Shown: piece after piece, positions 30,868 through 40,700 of the stretch | Layout of the letters: the number at the start of each line of letters is the position of its first letter | Position numbering within the stretch: the first letter of the stretch is position 1 | Source: Roseibium sediminis | Lineage (GTDB): Bacteria; Pseudomonadota; Alphaproteobacteria; Rhizobiales; Stappiaceae | NCBI RefSeq assembly: GCF_008711325.1 | Contig: NZ_VXDB01000011.1 | Span: 1-64,000, forward strand | Reading direction: 5' to 3' | DNA length: 64,000 nt | Notes under the pieces: generated by a model | Told to the model about the DNA's origin: nothing | Database searches by the model: none | The model's input: the letters and a program-made list of their open reading frames with translations, nothing else | Translations under genes and position numbers: made by a program

Positions 30868-32547
30868 ATGGCGAAAGCCAAAATAAAAAAGAACGAACTC
30901 GTCTTTCTGCCACTTGGCGGTGTCGGTGAAATCGGAATGAACCTGGCGCTCTACGGGATTGGCCCCGAAGACGACCGATCCTGGTTGATTGTTGATTGTG
31001 GAGTGAGTTTTGCCGGTCCTGATCTGCCGGGAGTTGATCTTGTCCTGCCGGATATCCGGTTTCTGGAAGAGGAAGTCGACAACATTGTCGGCATGGTGAT
31101 CACCCACGCGCATGAAGACCACTATGGCGGGATTATCCATCTGTGGCCGCATCTGCGCGTGCCGATCTACGCAACGCCGTTCACGGCTGGCCTGCTGGAA
31201 TCAAAGCGCGAAATGGATTCCGGGGATCTTGATATCCCGGTGACTGTCGTGCGTCAGGGAGATCGCTTGTCGATTGGTCCCTTTGACGTTGAATTCGTTG
31301 CCATGGCGCACTCGATCCCCGAACCTTGCGCGCTGGCCATTCGCACGTCCGCCGGAATGGTCTTGCACACCGGCGACTGGAAGGTCGATCACACGCCGGG
31401 AATTGGCCTGCCCATTGATATGAAGCGGCTGGAGGAACTCGGCCAGGAGGGCGTCATGGCCCTTGTCTGCGATTCCACCAATGCCATCCGCGAGGGCGTC
31501 AGCCCGTCGGAGGCCGCAGTGGCGGTCGAATTGAAGAAGGTGATATCGGCGGCCAAACACCGCGTTGCCGTCACCACTTTCGCATCCAACGTCGCCCGCA
31601 TTCGTTCGATTGCAGAGGCGACACAGGCCGCGGGCAGGGATCTCGTTGTCGTTGGCCGCTCCATGCACAGGGTGATCGAAGTCGCAACGGAACTTGGCTA
31701 CCTCGATGGTTTGAAGCCGTTCCATGACGAGGAAGCCTATGGATATCTGCCTCGCGAAAAGGTCGTGCTTCTCTGCACCGGCTCCCAAGGGGAGGCCCGC
31801 GCCGCCATGGCACGTATTGCCGCCGGAGATCACCGCAATATTGCCTTTTCAAAGGGCGATACGGTGATTTTTTCGTCGCGCACGATCCCCGGCAACGAGA
31901 AGGCGGTCATCGACGTGATGAACAATCTCGCCGAGGATGACGTCACCATCATCACGGACAGGGACGCGCTGGTTCACGTGTCGGGTCACCCGCGCCGCGG
32001 CGAGCTGGAGCAGCTCTACAAGATCGTGAAGCCAAAGGTCGTGGTTCCGGTCCACGGTGAACCGATGCATCTGTCAGCTCATGCAGAATTTGCCGGAAAC
32101 ATGGGGGTTCGCGAAGTGGTGCGCGCTTCAAACGGGGACATTGTCCGTCTGAATGAAGGCTCAGCCGGCATCATCGACGAAGCTCCGTTCGGAATCTGGG
32201 TAAAGGACGGTCACATTCTGGATGACCCGGAGACCACCGGCGTCAAGGAACGGCGCAAGCTGTCCTTCGCGGGTGCTGCAGTTGTATCACTTGTGGTCAA
32301 CCGGGCCGGTGAATTGCTGGATGACCCGCAGGTCGTGCTGATGGGTATTCCCGAAGAGGACGAGGACGGCGATCCCATTGAAGCCATTGTCATCAAGGAA
32401 ATCATTGGCGCAGTGACGAGCATTCCGAAAGCCCGTCGGCGTGACAAGGACGTAATTGGCGAATCTGCGCGTCGCGCTGCCCGCGCTGCGATTCTCGATG
32501 TCTGGGGCAAAAAGACGCTTTGCAAAGTTGTCGTTTCTCAGGTGTAA
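30868..32547 (+). CDS. rnj: Ribonuclease J
   Basis: Metallo-beta-lactamase-fold exo/endoribonuclease that matures rRNA and degrades mRNA. 559 aa, the usual length. The zinc motif THAHEDHYGG (79-88) is followed by the second histidine near 143-150 (EFVAMAHSIPEP), LHTGDWKVDHTP and the beta-CASP domain (VTTFASNVARI, CTGSQGEARAAMARIA). The late motif SGHPRRGELEQLYKIVKPKV is also present. The C-terminal domain supports oligomerisation. Confidence 0.96.
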   Translation: MAKAKIKKNELVFLPLGGVGEIGMNLALYGIGPEDDRSWLIVDCGVSFAGPDLPGVDLVLPDIRFLEEEVDNIVGMVITHAHEDHYGGIIHLWPHLRVPIYATPFTAGLLESKREMDSGDLDIPVTVVRQGDRLSIGPFDVEFVAMAHSIPEPCALAIRTSAGMVLHTGDWKVDHTPGIGLPIDMKRLEELGQEGVMALVCDSTNAIREGVSPSEAAVAVELKKVISAAKHRVAVTTFASNVARIRSIAEATQAAGRDLVVVGRSMHRVIEVATELGYLDGLKPFHDEEAYGYLPREKVVLLCTGSQGEARAAMARIAAGDHRNIAFSKGDTVIFSSRTIPGNEKAVIDVMNNLAEDDVTIITDRDALVHVSGHPRRGELEQLYKIVKPKVVVPVHGEPMHLSAHAEFAGNMGVREVVRASNGDIVRLNEGSAGIIDEAPFGIWVKDGHILDDPETTGVKERRKLSFAGAAVVSLVVNRAGELLDDPQVVLMGIPEEDEDGDPIEAIVIKEIIGAVTSIPKARRRDKDVIGESARRAARAAILDVWGKKTLCKVVVSQV

Positions 32548-32578
32548 CGAGGCAGGATTTCTCGGAGGGAGTGTTTTC

Positions 32579-32983
32579 ATGATCGGACGCTTGAACCATG
32601 TTGCCATCGCGGTCTCGGACATCGAGGCAGCGACAGCCGTTTATCGCGATACGCTTGGCGCGGAAGTGTCGGAAAAGGTTGCCCAGCCGGACCACGGTGT
32701 CAGCACGGTTTTCATCAACCTGCCCAACACCAAGATCGAACTGTTGGAGCCCCTTGATGAAAACTCGCCGATTGCCAAGTTCCTGGAAAAGAACCCGTCA
32801 GGCGGCATTCATCACGTCTGTTACGAGGTAGATGATATCCGTGTCGCGCGCGACAAGCTTGTTGAGGCAGGTGCGCGCGTTCTGGGAGATGGCGAACCCA
32901 AAATTGGCGCTCACGGAAAGCCGGTGCTGTTCCTTCATCCGAAGGACTTCTGTGGCACGCTGACCGAGCTGGAAGAGGCATAA
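32579..32983 (+). CDS. mce: Methylmalonyl-CoA epimerase
   Basis: Interconverts (R)- and (S)-methylmalonyl-CoA in propionyl-CoA catabolism and the ethylmalonyl-CoA pathway. 134 aa, a vicinal-oxygen-chelate fold with two repeats. Visible metal ligands lie in NHVAIAVSD (His7 region), GGIHHVCYEVDDI and the C-terminal TLTELEEA glutamate. The start MIGRLNHVAIAV is set by GGAGGGA nine bases upstream. The open frame farther upstream overlaps rnj. Confidence 0.95.
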   Translation: MIGRLNHVAIAVSDIEAATAVYRDTLGAEVSEKVAQPDHGVSTVFINLPNTKIELLEPLDENSPIAKFLEKNPSGGIHHVCYEVDDIRVARDKLVEAGARVLGDGEPKIGAHGKPVLFLHPKDFCGTLTELEEA

Positions 32984-32989
32984 GCTGCA

Positions 32990-33256
32990 ATGTCGGTAAT
33001 TTTCGGTCTGGCCGTCTATTTCATGATCTGGTGGATCGGCCTGTTTGCGATTCTGCCGTTTGGAATACGTCGCAGTCAGGAAGAAGCAGGCGAGGTGGTG
33101 CCGGGCTCCGAACCCGGTGCCCCGGAGCGTGTGAATTTCAAGAAGGTGATCATCTTGAACACGATCGTCGCAACGACTGTGTTCCTTGCCTACGTCTGGA
33201 TTCGTCAATCCAGCGTGTCGCTGGATGATCTGCCGTTTCCGAAGCCGAACTGGTAA
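32990..33256 (+). CDS. DUF1467 family small membrane protein
   Basis: 88 aa with two hydrophobic segments (about 3-24 and 53-70) separated by a charged loop. The pattern YFMIWWIGLFAILPFGIRRS at the N-terminus is typical of DUF1467, a family found next to mce and proS in many Alphaproteobacteria. Function unknown. It starts six bases after mce and ends at a strong terminator. Confidence 0.85.
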   Translation: MSVIFGLAVYFMIWWIGLFAILPFGIRRSQEEAGEVVPGSEPGAPERVNFKKVIILNTIVATTVFLAYVWIRQSSVSLDDLPFPKPNW

Positions 33257-33281
33257 CTGATCAGACACGGCCAAGGCGAAA

Positions 33282-33310
33282 AAAAAAGCAGAGCCAAGCT
33301 CTGCTTTTTT
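33282..33310 (+). terminator. Rho-independent terminator after DUF1467
   Basis: Stem AAAAAAGCAGAGC/GCTCTGCTTTTTT (33282-33294 with 33298-33310) with a CAA loop and its own T-run. It closes the birA-rnj-mce-DUF1467 stretch. Confidence 0.93.
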
Positions 33311-33740
33311 GAAGTTCCGCGTCTAATCACCCTCTATCTTCGCTCGTTTTTCAACATTTTGCGAAGCGGCAGCAGACTTGCGTCGCGCCAGAAGGATCTT
33401 CCTCCCAAGACTCAGACCGCGATGTCTGTAGGGACGAGCACCACAGGCACTGTCCTTATTCTTATGGAGGGTGAACCTAACGGATTGAATTCAGTTTGTC
33501 ACGTATTTGTGCATATCAAGAGCATTTTTTTTGCAGTCCAAGAAAATGCGGCTTTTTTGCTAATGGCAAGTGAGTTCGAACGGCTTTGGGCCTCTGCAGA
33601 AATACCCCTTGGTCAAGTTGACAAAATCCATATTTTGTCACCGAAAATCAGGCCCTGAGGCGCGGAAGGGCTTGTATTTGAGGCGGGCTTGCGTTTTCAC
33701 TGCGCCAAACGGGCCGAGCCCAAAATGTGAGAGAACTCCG
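33311..33740 (+). other. Intergenic region upstream of proS
   Basis: 430 bases, visibly AT-richer than its surroundings. I see no convincing gene. It contains the operator-like palindrome listed at 33619-33640 and short T-runs without GC stems. Confidence 0.5.
33619..33640. promoter_or_regulatory. Perfect 9-bp palindrome upstream of proS
   Basis: TGACAAAAT (33619-33627), CCAT, then ATTTTGTCA (33632-33640). The stem is AT-rich with no T-run, so an operator for a dimeric regulator is more likely than a terminator. It lies about 100 bases before the proS ATG and overlaps a TTGACA hexamer (33618-33623). Confidence 0.45.
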
Positions 33741-35069
33741 ATGCGTTTGTCCAAATATTTTCTGCCGATCCTGCGGGAAACCCCTAAGGAAGCGGAAATT
33801 GTCTCCCACCGCCTGATGTTGCGGGCCGGAATGGTGCGCCAGCAGTCAGCGGGTATCTATTCCTGGCTGCCGCTCGGCCATCGGGTTCTGCGCAAGGTGG
33901 AGCGCATTGTAGAAGAGGAACAGGCGCGTGCCGGTGCCGTTCAGCTGCTTATGCCGACGATCCAGTCAGCAGACCTGTGGCGCGAAAGTGGGCGTTATGA
34001 TGCCTATGGCAAGGAAATGTTGCGCATCACGGATCGCCACGAGCGCGACATGCTGTTTGGCCCGACCAACGAGGAAATGATTACCGACATTTTCCGTGGC
34101 TATGTGCGGTCCTACAAGGACCTGCCGCTGAACCTCTATCACATCCAGTGGAAGTTCCGTGACGAAGTACGCCCGCGCTTCGGGATCATGCGCGGCCGCG
34201 AGTTCCTGATGAAGGATGCCTATTCCTTCGATATCGACAAGGAAGCAGCGCGCCACGCCTATAACCGGATGTTCGTTGCCTATCTGCGCACTTTTGCCCG
34301 CATGGGGCTTAAGGCGATTCCGATGAAGGCCGACACGGGCCCGATCGGCGGCGACATGAGCCACGAATTCATCATTCTGGCCTCCACCGGCGAAAGCGAG
34401 GTTTTCCTCAACAAGGCGCTGCTGGATCTGGATACTCCCGCCGAGGACACGGATTTCTTCTCCGATCTGACCCCTATCGTTGACGCGTGGACGACGCCTT
34501 ATGCGGCAACCGACGAAATGCATGATGCTGCTGCCTTTGACGCGATCCCGGAAGAGAACCGTGTCTCCGCTCGCGGCATCGAGGTCGGTCACATCTTCTA
34601 TTTCGGAACGAAGTATTCCGACGCCATGGGGGCTAAGGTGGCGACTTCCGAGGGAACAGAAGTGCCGGTTCACATGGGCTCTTACGGCATCGGTGTTTCC
34701 CGCCTTCTTGGTGCCCTGATTGAGGCCAATCATGACGACGACGGAATCATCTGGCCGGCATCGGTCGCTCCGTTCCATGTCGGACTTGTGAACCTCAAGG
34801 CCGGCGACGAGATGACGGATGCCGCCTGTGAGGACATGTATGCAAAGCTGGAAGCAGCGGGCATCGAGGTCCTTTATGACGACACCGACAATCGTGCGGG
34901 AGCAAAGTTCGCGACCATGGACCTAATCGGTCTGCCGTATCAGGTGGTTGCCGGCCCGCGTGGTCTGAAGGACGGCGTTCTGGAGGTCAAGAACCGCGCC
35001 ACCGGCGAAAAGGAAATGCTGTCTCCGGAAGCAACTCTGAACAAGTTGGTTGCGGCATTGACGGCTTGA
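33741..35069 (+). CDS. proS: Prolyl-tRNA synthetase, short alphaproteobacterial form
   Basis: Charges tRNA-Pro. 442 aa, the short bacterial type that lacks the inserted editing domain between motifs 2 and 3. The class II motif 2 region reads [27 protein letters not shown], and motif 3 reads [16 protein letters not shown]. The C-terminal anticodon-binding domain starts near residue 345. The start [19 protein letters not shown] matches the family. An upstream open frame is not conserved. Confidence 0.96.
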   Translation: MRLSKYFLPILRETPKEAEIVSHRLMLRAGMVRQQSAGIYSWLPLGHRVLRKVERIVEEEQARAGAVQLLMPTIQSADLWRESGRYDAYGKEMLRITDRHERDMLFGPTNEEMITDIFRGYVRSYKDLPLNLYHIQWKFRDEVRPRFGIMRGREFLMKDAYSFDIDKEAARHAYNRMFVAYLRTFARMGLKAIPMKADTGPIGGDMSHEFIILASTGESEVFLNKALLDLDTPAEDTDFFSDLTPIVDAWTTPYAATDEMHDAAAFDAIPEENRVSARGIEVGHIFYFGTKYSDAMGAKVATSEGTEVPVHMGSYGIGVSRLLGALIEANHDDDGIIWPASVAPFHVGLVNLKAGDEMTDAACEDMYAKLEAAGIEVLYDDTDNRAGAKFATMDLIGLPYQVVAGPRGLKDGVLEVKNRATGEKEMLSPEATLNKLVAALTA

Positions 35070-35130
35070 AGGCTGTCGCCGATCCTTTGATCAGGATTCG
35101 GCAACGGTCTGAATGGCTTTGGGAATAGAG

Positions 35131-36432
35131 ATGAGTGCAGATAGCGCGGCAATTGGTGAAGCAGGACAAGATGAGGGCAAGACCCGTCCGTTTTCACCTT
35201 TCGAATGGATGATTGCCGGTCGCTATCTGCGGGCCCGCCGCAAGGATGCCTTCATCTCTGTCATCGCCGGTTTTTCCTTTGCTGGGATCATGCTTGGTGT
35301 GGCGACCCTCATCATCGTCATGGCGGTGATGAATGGCTTCCGCACCGAATTGCTGGGCAAGATCCTTGGCATCAACGGTCATATGCTGGTTCAGCCAATC
35401 GAGATGCCGCTATCGGACTATGATCCTGTTGCAAAACGCATAGAGGACGTTCCCGGTGTCGTGTCTGCCATTCCTTTTGTGGAGGGTCAGGCGCTGGTCT
35501 CTGGTCCTTCCGGCAATCTCGGCGGCCTGGTTCGCGGACTGTCGGAAGCGGACCTGAAGCGGATACCGCTTGTTGCGGGAACATTGCGGTCGGGAACCCT
35601 TGACGGATTTGATGAAGGTGGCGGGGTTGCAGTCGGCGCGCGCATGGCGCAGCAGCTGGGTCTTGCCCTTGGTGACAACATCACCATCATCAGCCCGAAG
35701 GGCAACGTCACTCCGCTCGGCGTCACCCCGCGCGTGAAGGGCTATCCGATCACGGCGATCTTCGAGATCGGCATGAGCGAATATGATGCAACTTTCCTGT
35801 TCATGCCGCTTACCGAAGCGCAGGGTTACTTCAACATGGACGGAGTCGCGACCGGGATCGAGGTCTACACAAACGACCCGGACCGCGTTGGCCAGATGGT
35901 GGCACTGATTGAAGATGCTGCCGGGCGCCCGTCCTTCGTGACGGATTGGCGTCAACGCAACCAGACATTCTTCTCGGCCCTGGAAGTCGAACGCAACGTG
36001 ATGTTCATCATCCTGACGCTCATCGTGGTGGTTGCCGCGCTCAATATCATTTCCGGGCTGATCATGCTGGTGAAGGACAAGGGCAGGGACATTGCCATCC
36101 TCAGGACCATGGGGGCGACCCGAGGTGCCGTGATGCGCATCTTCCTGATCACGGGTGCCAGCATCGGTTTTGTCGGTACTCTGGCCGGGTTCTTCCTGGG
36201 TCTAATCTTCTGCTGGAATATCGAGAATATCCGCCAATTCGTTTCACTTCTGACGGCAACGGAACTCTTCAATCCCGAGCTCTATTTCCTGTCGCGGCTG
36301 CCGGCTGAAATTGACAATGGCGAGACGATCACGGTCCTGATCATGGCTCTTGTCTTGTCGCTGGTCGCAACCCTATATCCGGCATGGCGCGCGGCGCGGC
36401 TCGATCCGGTGGAAGCGCTGAGGTATGAGTGA
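35131..36432 (+). CDS. lolE: Lipoprotein-releasing ABC transporter permease (LolC/E)
   Basis: Inner-membrane permease of the Lol system, which extracts outer-membrane lipoproteins and hands them to LolA. 433 aa with one membrane segment near the N-terminus (about 43-65), a large periplasmic domain (about 66-285) and three C-terminal helices of FtsX type (ending [13 protein letters not shown]). A single LolC/E-like gene beside lolD is usual in Alphaproteobacteria, where it probably acts as a homodimer (LolF-like). The start MSADSAAIG is preferred because GGGAATAGAG precedes it. The ATG 18 bases earlier lacks such a site. It overlaps lolD. Confidence 0.93.
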   Translation: MSADSAAIGEAGQDEGKTRPFSPFEWMIAGRYLRARRKDAFISVIAGFSFAGIMLGVATLIIVMAVMNGFRTELLGKILGINGHMLVQPIEMPLSDYDPVAKRIEDVPGVVSAIPFVEGQALVSGPSGNLGGLVRGLSEADLKRIPLVAGTLRSGTLDGFDEGGGVAVGARMAQQLGLALGDNITIISPKGNVTPLGVTPRVKGYPITAIFEIGMSEYDATFLFMPLTEAQGYFNMDGVATGIEVYTNDPDRVGQMVALIEDAAGRPSFVTDWRQRNQTFFSALEVERNVMFIILTLIVVVAALNIISGLIMLVKDKGRDIAILRTMGATRGAVMRIFLITGASIGFVGTLAGFFLGLIFCWNIENIRQFVSLLTATELFNPELYFLSRLPAEIDNGETITVLIMALVLSLVATLYPAWRAARLDPVEALRYE

Positions 36433-37159
36433 CATGAACATCTCTGCGCAATCCTCCGGTATAGGGGCATCCGGGCAAACTGTCCCATCCCTGCGGTTGT
36501 CCAAGGTGACACGCAGCTTCAATGAGGGTGAGAACGAGCTTCACATTCTTCGGGGAGCGGATCTCTCCATCGCTGCGGGTGAAATGGTTGCCCTGGTGGC
36601 TCCGTCCGGCACCGGCAAGTCTACCTTGCTCCATATTGCCGGCCTCCTGGAGAAGCCGGATTCGGGCGACGTGTATGTGGGATCGCGAAGCTGCAATGAT
36701 CTGTCGGACGACGAACGCACGGCGATGCGCCGAAACGACGTCGGCTTTGTCTACCAGTTCCATCATCTGCTGCCGGAGTTCACCGCTCTGGAAAACATCA
36801 TGATGCCGCAGATGATCCGGGGGCTGTCCAAACCGGTTGCCGCAGAGCGGGCACTTGAGCTTCTGAACTACATGCGCATGGGCGCAAGGGCTGAGCACCG
36901 TCCCGCGGAACTGTCAGGCGGCGAGCAGCAGCGTGTTGCCATTGCACGTGCGGTTGCCAATGCACCACGCATCCTCCTGCTCGATGAGCCTACGGGAAAT
37001 CTGGATCCAAAGACCGGAAGTTATGTGTTCGAAGCCTTGCAGGCATTGGTGAGAGCTTCCGGCGTTGCAGCCCTGTTTGCGACCCACAACATGGAACTCG
37101 CCGGGCGCATGGACCGGATCATCACCCTGCAGAACGGTCTGGTGGTTCCGCTCCGCTAG
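36425..37159 (+). CDS. lolD: Lipoprotein-releasing ABC transporter ATPase LolD
   Basis: ATPase partner of the LolC/E permease. 244 aa. Walker [11 protein letters not shown]-loop [16 protein letters not shown], signature [14 protein letters not shown], Walker [14 protein letters not shown] and H-loop ATHNME are complete. It overlaps the permease gene by eight bases. Its TAG stop (37157-37159) is part of the repeat-like element that begins at 37156, so the last residue or two may have been set by that insertion. Confidence 0.96.
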   Translation: MSDMNISAQSSGIGASGQTVPSLRLSKVTRSFNEGENELHILRGADLSIAAGEMVALVAPSGTGKSTLLHIAGLLEKPDSGDVYVGSRSCNDLSDDERTAMRRNDVGFVYQFHHLLPEFTALENIMMPQMIRGLSKPVAAERALELLNYMRMGARAEHRPAELSGGEQQRVAIARAVANAPRILLLDEPTGNLDPKTGSYVFEALQALVRASGVAALFATHNMELAGRMDRIITLQNGLVVPLR

Positions 37160-37262
37160 AGCATTTCCAATCGAAGTGGATACCGGTTCGACGTCCGGAA
37201 ATGCGCTAAATCAGTTACTTGGAGCACGTCGAGTGATTCAGTGAATGCGAGACGTGCTCTAG
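37156..37262. repeat. Repeat-like element with inverted ends after lolD
   Basis: 107 bases bounded by CTAGAGCA (37156-37163) and its reverse complement TGCTCTAG (37255-37262). Inside are two perfect stems: GCATTTCC/GGAAATGC (37161-37168 with 37197-37204) and GAGCACGTC/GACGTGCTC (37222-37230 with 37251-37259). The GAGCATTTCC...GGAAATGCGCTAAA layout resembles small intergenic repeats I recall from Rhizobiales genomes. No second copy was noticed in this window. Confidence 0.6.
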
Positions 37263-37369
37263 GAGCGTCTTCCGCAGCATTCACCCAGATTTGCGACTTG
37301 GTTTCCAATTGGAGACCGGGACCCGAAACTTTGAGTCAAACGGATTCATCTCTATAGAACAAAAAGGGC

Positions 37370-37398
37370 TTGCAAAGAGAACAAAATAAGAACATTAT
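37370..37398 (+). promoter_or_regulatory. Promoter of the 32-codon ORF with embedded LexA box
   Basis: TTGCAA (37370-37375), a 17-base spacer, then CATTAT (37393-37398). The sequence GAAC-AAAATAA-GAAC (37379-37393) fills the spacer and touches the -10. GAAC-N7-GAAC (GTTC-N7-GTTC on the other strand) is the established LexA operator of Alphaproteobacteria. The position is ideal for repression. Confidence 0.7.
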
Positions 37399-37432
37399 CG
37401 GGGAAAGACGGAATTTCCGGTAGGAGGAAGAG

Positions 37433-37531
37433 ATGGTACATTTCGCTCGTGATGTCGCTGCCTTTGGTTCTCTGGTCGCCTTTTGCGCCACTATCGCCGT
37501 ATGGGGCGATGTCATCCTCGCCCTGAGTTGA
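37433..37531 (+). CDS. Putative SOS-controlled 32-aa single-span membrane peptide
   Basis: A 32-codon ORF between lolD and dnaE. AGGAGG (37422-37427) lies five bases before the ATG, the strongest ribosome-binding site in the region. The peptide has a short charged N-terminus (MVHFARD), one hydrophobic segment (about 9-31, with GSLVAFCATIAVW at the core) and ends in ILALS. The upstream promoter contains a LexA box. Caulobacter SidA is an SOS-induced 29-aa single-span inner-membrane peptide that inhibits division. This ORF has the same size, architecture and control, but I cannot show sequence homology. No terminator follows before dnaE, so read-through into dnaE is possible. Confidence 0.6.
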   Translation: MVHFARDVAAFGSLVAFCATIAVWGDVILALS

Positions 37532-37717
37532 CAGGGAATCCCGAGCTGAAAGGGCATAGTGTTCGGGTCTGAAGTCATCTGGACCAGCGCGGGTGTTCTT
37601 TGTTGGTTTAGTCGGGCTCCAAGAAGAGCGGGGACAGTTTGCCCCTTGCACTCGACATAGCCGAGCTGGGTTGCTTCATTCTAGCCTGATGATTCAGCAA
37701 GTCACATCGGGGTGGGT
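37532..37717 (+). other. Gap between the small ORF and dnaE
   Basis: 186 bases with no gene or clear terminator seen. It ends in CGGGGTGGGT directly before the dnaE ATG, which contains the dnaE ribosome-binding site. Confidence 0.4.
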
Positions 37718-40700
37718 ATGAACGATCAGCGCGGCGCAGAAGCGGGCGAAGGCAGCAAGGCGACTGGCGGCGCATCGGGACCAGATTTTGTCCACCTGCG
37801 TGTTCATTCCGCGCTTTCCCTTCTTGAGGGGGCGCTGCCGATCAAAAAGCTTCTCGATCTGGCCAAGGCCGATGACCAGCCGGCCCTCGCAATCACCGAT
37901 ACAGGCAACCTCTTTGGTGCCCAGGAGTTCTCCGGAAAAGCCTGGGGCAGCGGTATACAGCCGATCATCGGTTGTCAGTTGGCCGTTCACTTCGACGATG
38001 GCGTTGAGGCCGAGCGCAAGGGCGAGTTGCCGCTGTCGCAGGTGATCGTGCTTGCGATGACCGAAGGCGGTTACGGCAACCTGATGGAGCTGACGTCACG
38101 GGCGTTTCTCGATACCGAGACGGGGCTTCTCCCGCATATCAGCGCAGACTATCTGGCAAGCCGAAGTGAAGGTGTCATTGTCCTGACAGGGGGCGTTCAC
38201 GGTCCGGTTGGAAAGGCGCTTCTGGCGGGGCAGAAGAAGGCAGCGCGGGAACGGCTGGAATTTCTTGCCCGCAACTTCCCGGGCCGTTGTTATGTCGAGA
38301 TCCAGCGTCATGGTATGGAGGCCGAGCGCAAGACGGAAGCGTCATTCCTCGATCTTGCCTATGATCTCAACCTTCCAATCGTTGCGACGAACGAGGCGTT
38401 CTTCCCCAAGCGCGAAGACTATGAAGCCCATGATGCCTTGATTTGTATCTCCGAGGGCAGGGTGCTGATCGAGGCCGATCGAAGGCGCCTGACCCCCGAG
38501 CACTATTTCAAGTCCCGCGCGGAAATGGTGGAGCTGTTCTCCGACCTTCCCGAAGCTCTGGCGTCGACAATCGAAATTGCGCGGCGTTGCTCTTATCGGC
38601 CGCTGAAACGCAATCCCATCCTGCCGCGCTTTGCGGGCGCAGACGCGGATCCCGAGGAAGCCGAACGGGCAGAGGCCGAGGAGCTGATGCGTCAGGCGCG
38701 TGAAGGCCTGCAGGATCGCCTCGATGCGCATGGCGTTGCCCCCGGTCTTACGGAAAAAGACTATTGGGACCGGCTGGATTATGAAACCGGCATCATCCAG
38801 CGGATGAAATTTCCCGGCTACTTCCTGATCGTTGCCGACTTCATCAAGTGGGCGAAAAATCAGGATATCCCGGTCGGGCCGGGCCGTGGGTCGGGTGCGG
38901 GTTCGCTGGTCGCCTGGGCGCTGACCATTACCGATCTTGATCCGATGCGGTTCTCGCTCCTGTTCGAGCGCTTCCTCAATCCGGACCGTGTCTCGATGCC
39001 GGACTTTGACATCGACTTCTGTCAGTCCCGGCGTGAAGAGGTTATCCGCTACGTTCAGGAAAAATACGGCCGTCAGCAGGTTGCACAGATCATCACTTTC
39101 GGATCGCTGCAGGCGCGAGCCGTGTTGCGCGATGTGGGCCGCGTGCTTCAGATGCCCTATGGGCAGGTGGACCGGCTCTGCAAGCTGGTGCCAGCCAACC
39201 CGGCCAATCCGGTCACTCTTGCGCAGGCCATCGAGGAAGAGCCGCGTCTGCGGGAAGCCGCCCGCGATGAGGAAATTGTCGATCGCCTCCTGAAAATGGC
39301 GCAGAAGCTCGAAGGGCTTTACCGCCACGCCTCGACACACGCTGCCGGCGTTGTGATTGGCGACAGACCGCTTGAACAGCTGGTGCCGCTCTACCGAGAC
39401 CCGCGCTCGGACATGCCTGTCGCCCAGTTCAACATGAAGATGGTTGAAGACGCCGGACTGGTGAAGTTCGACTTTCTCGGCCTGAAAACGCTGACGGTCA
39501 TCGACACAGCCGTAAAGCTGATCGAGCGACGGGCGGAAAAGATCGACGTCGCCGAACTTCCGATCGACGACAAGCGGACTTACGAGCTTCTGGCCAGAGG
39601 CGAAACCTTCGGCGTTTTCCAGCTGGAAAGTCAGGGCATGCGCCGCGCTATTGCGGGCATGAAGCCGGACCGGTTCGAGGACATCATCGCGCTGGTGGCT
39701 CTGTATCGTCCGGGGCCGATGGAGAATATCCCGGTCTACAACGCCGTGAAGCACGGCGAACAGGAAATGGACTGCCTGCATCCCTTGCTCGTGCCGATCC
39801 TGAGCGAGACCAATGGCATCATGGTCTATCAGGAACAGGTCATGCAGATCGCGCAGGTCCTGTCCGGCTACTCCCTTGGGGAAGCGGATCTTCTGCGCCG
39901 TGCGATGGGTAAGAAGATTGCTGCGGAAATGGAAATCCAGCGCGCCCGATTCGTTGATGGGGCCGTGGAACGCGGCATCGACAAGGGGCAGGCCGGAACG
40001 ATCTTCGATCTGGTGGCGAAGTTCGCCAACTACGGCTTCAACAAGTCTCACGCCGCTGCCTATGCGCTGGTCTCCTATCATACAGCCTGGTTGAAGGCGA
40101 ACTATCCGGTCGAGTTCATGGCAGCCTCCATGACGCTCGACATGGGCAACACGGACAAGCTCGGCGATTTCCGTCAGGAAGCCCGGCGCATGGGGATCGA
40201 TGTGATCCCGCCGTCCATCAATCGCGGGCAGGTCTATTTCGATGTGGCCGACGGGAAGATTCTCTACGCCATGGGAGCCATCAAGGGCGTTGGCGAGCAG
40301 GCAGTCGAACACATCGTGGAAGTGCGAGGCGACAGGCCGTTCAAGAGCCTTGGCGATTTTGCTCGCCGCATTTCACCGAAGTTCCTGAACAAGCGAACAT
40401 TGGAAAATCTCGTTTGCGCCGGTGCCTTTGATGAGTTGGAGCCATCAAGGGCCCGTGTCCTTGAAGGACTGGACCGCATCATGGGTCTTGCGCAGCGGAC
40501 GGAAGAAAATGCTGCGGTTGGTCAAAACGAGTTGTTTGGCGGCGGCGGCGAAGAGGAACTTCAGTTGCCTGAGGTCCATGCATGGACGCCGGATGAACGC
40601 CTGCAGCGCGAACACGCCGCCATCGGGTTCTATCTCTCTGCGCACCCGCTCGACGAATACAGCGCGTTGATGGACAAGATGCGGGTTCAACAGTGGTCCA

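Noticed and set aside
33359..33658. A 99-codon ORF upstream of proS
   Set aside because: There is no family resemblance and no usable ribosome-binding site before the ATG, and it includes the operator-like palindrome.
37336..37578. An 80-codon minus-strand ORF covering the SOS peptide region
   Set aside because: It has no ribosome-binding site or recognisable domain. The plus-strand ORF has the promoter, LexA box and AGGAGG.
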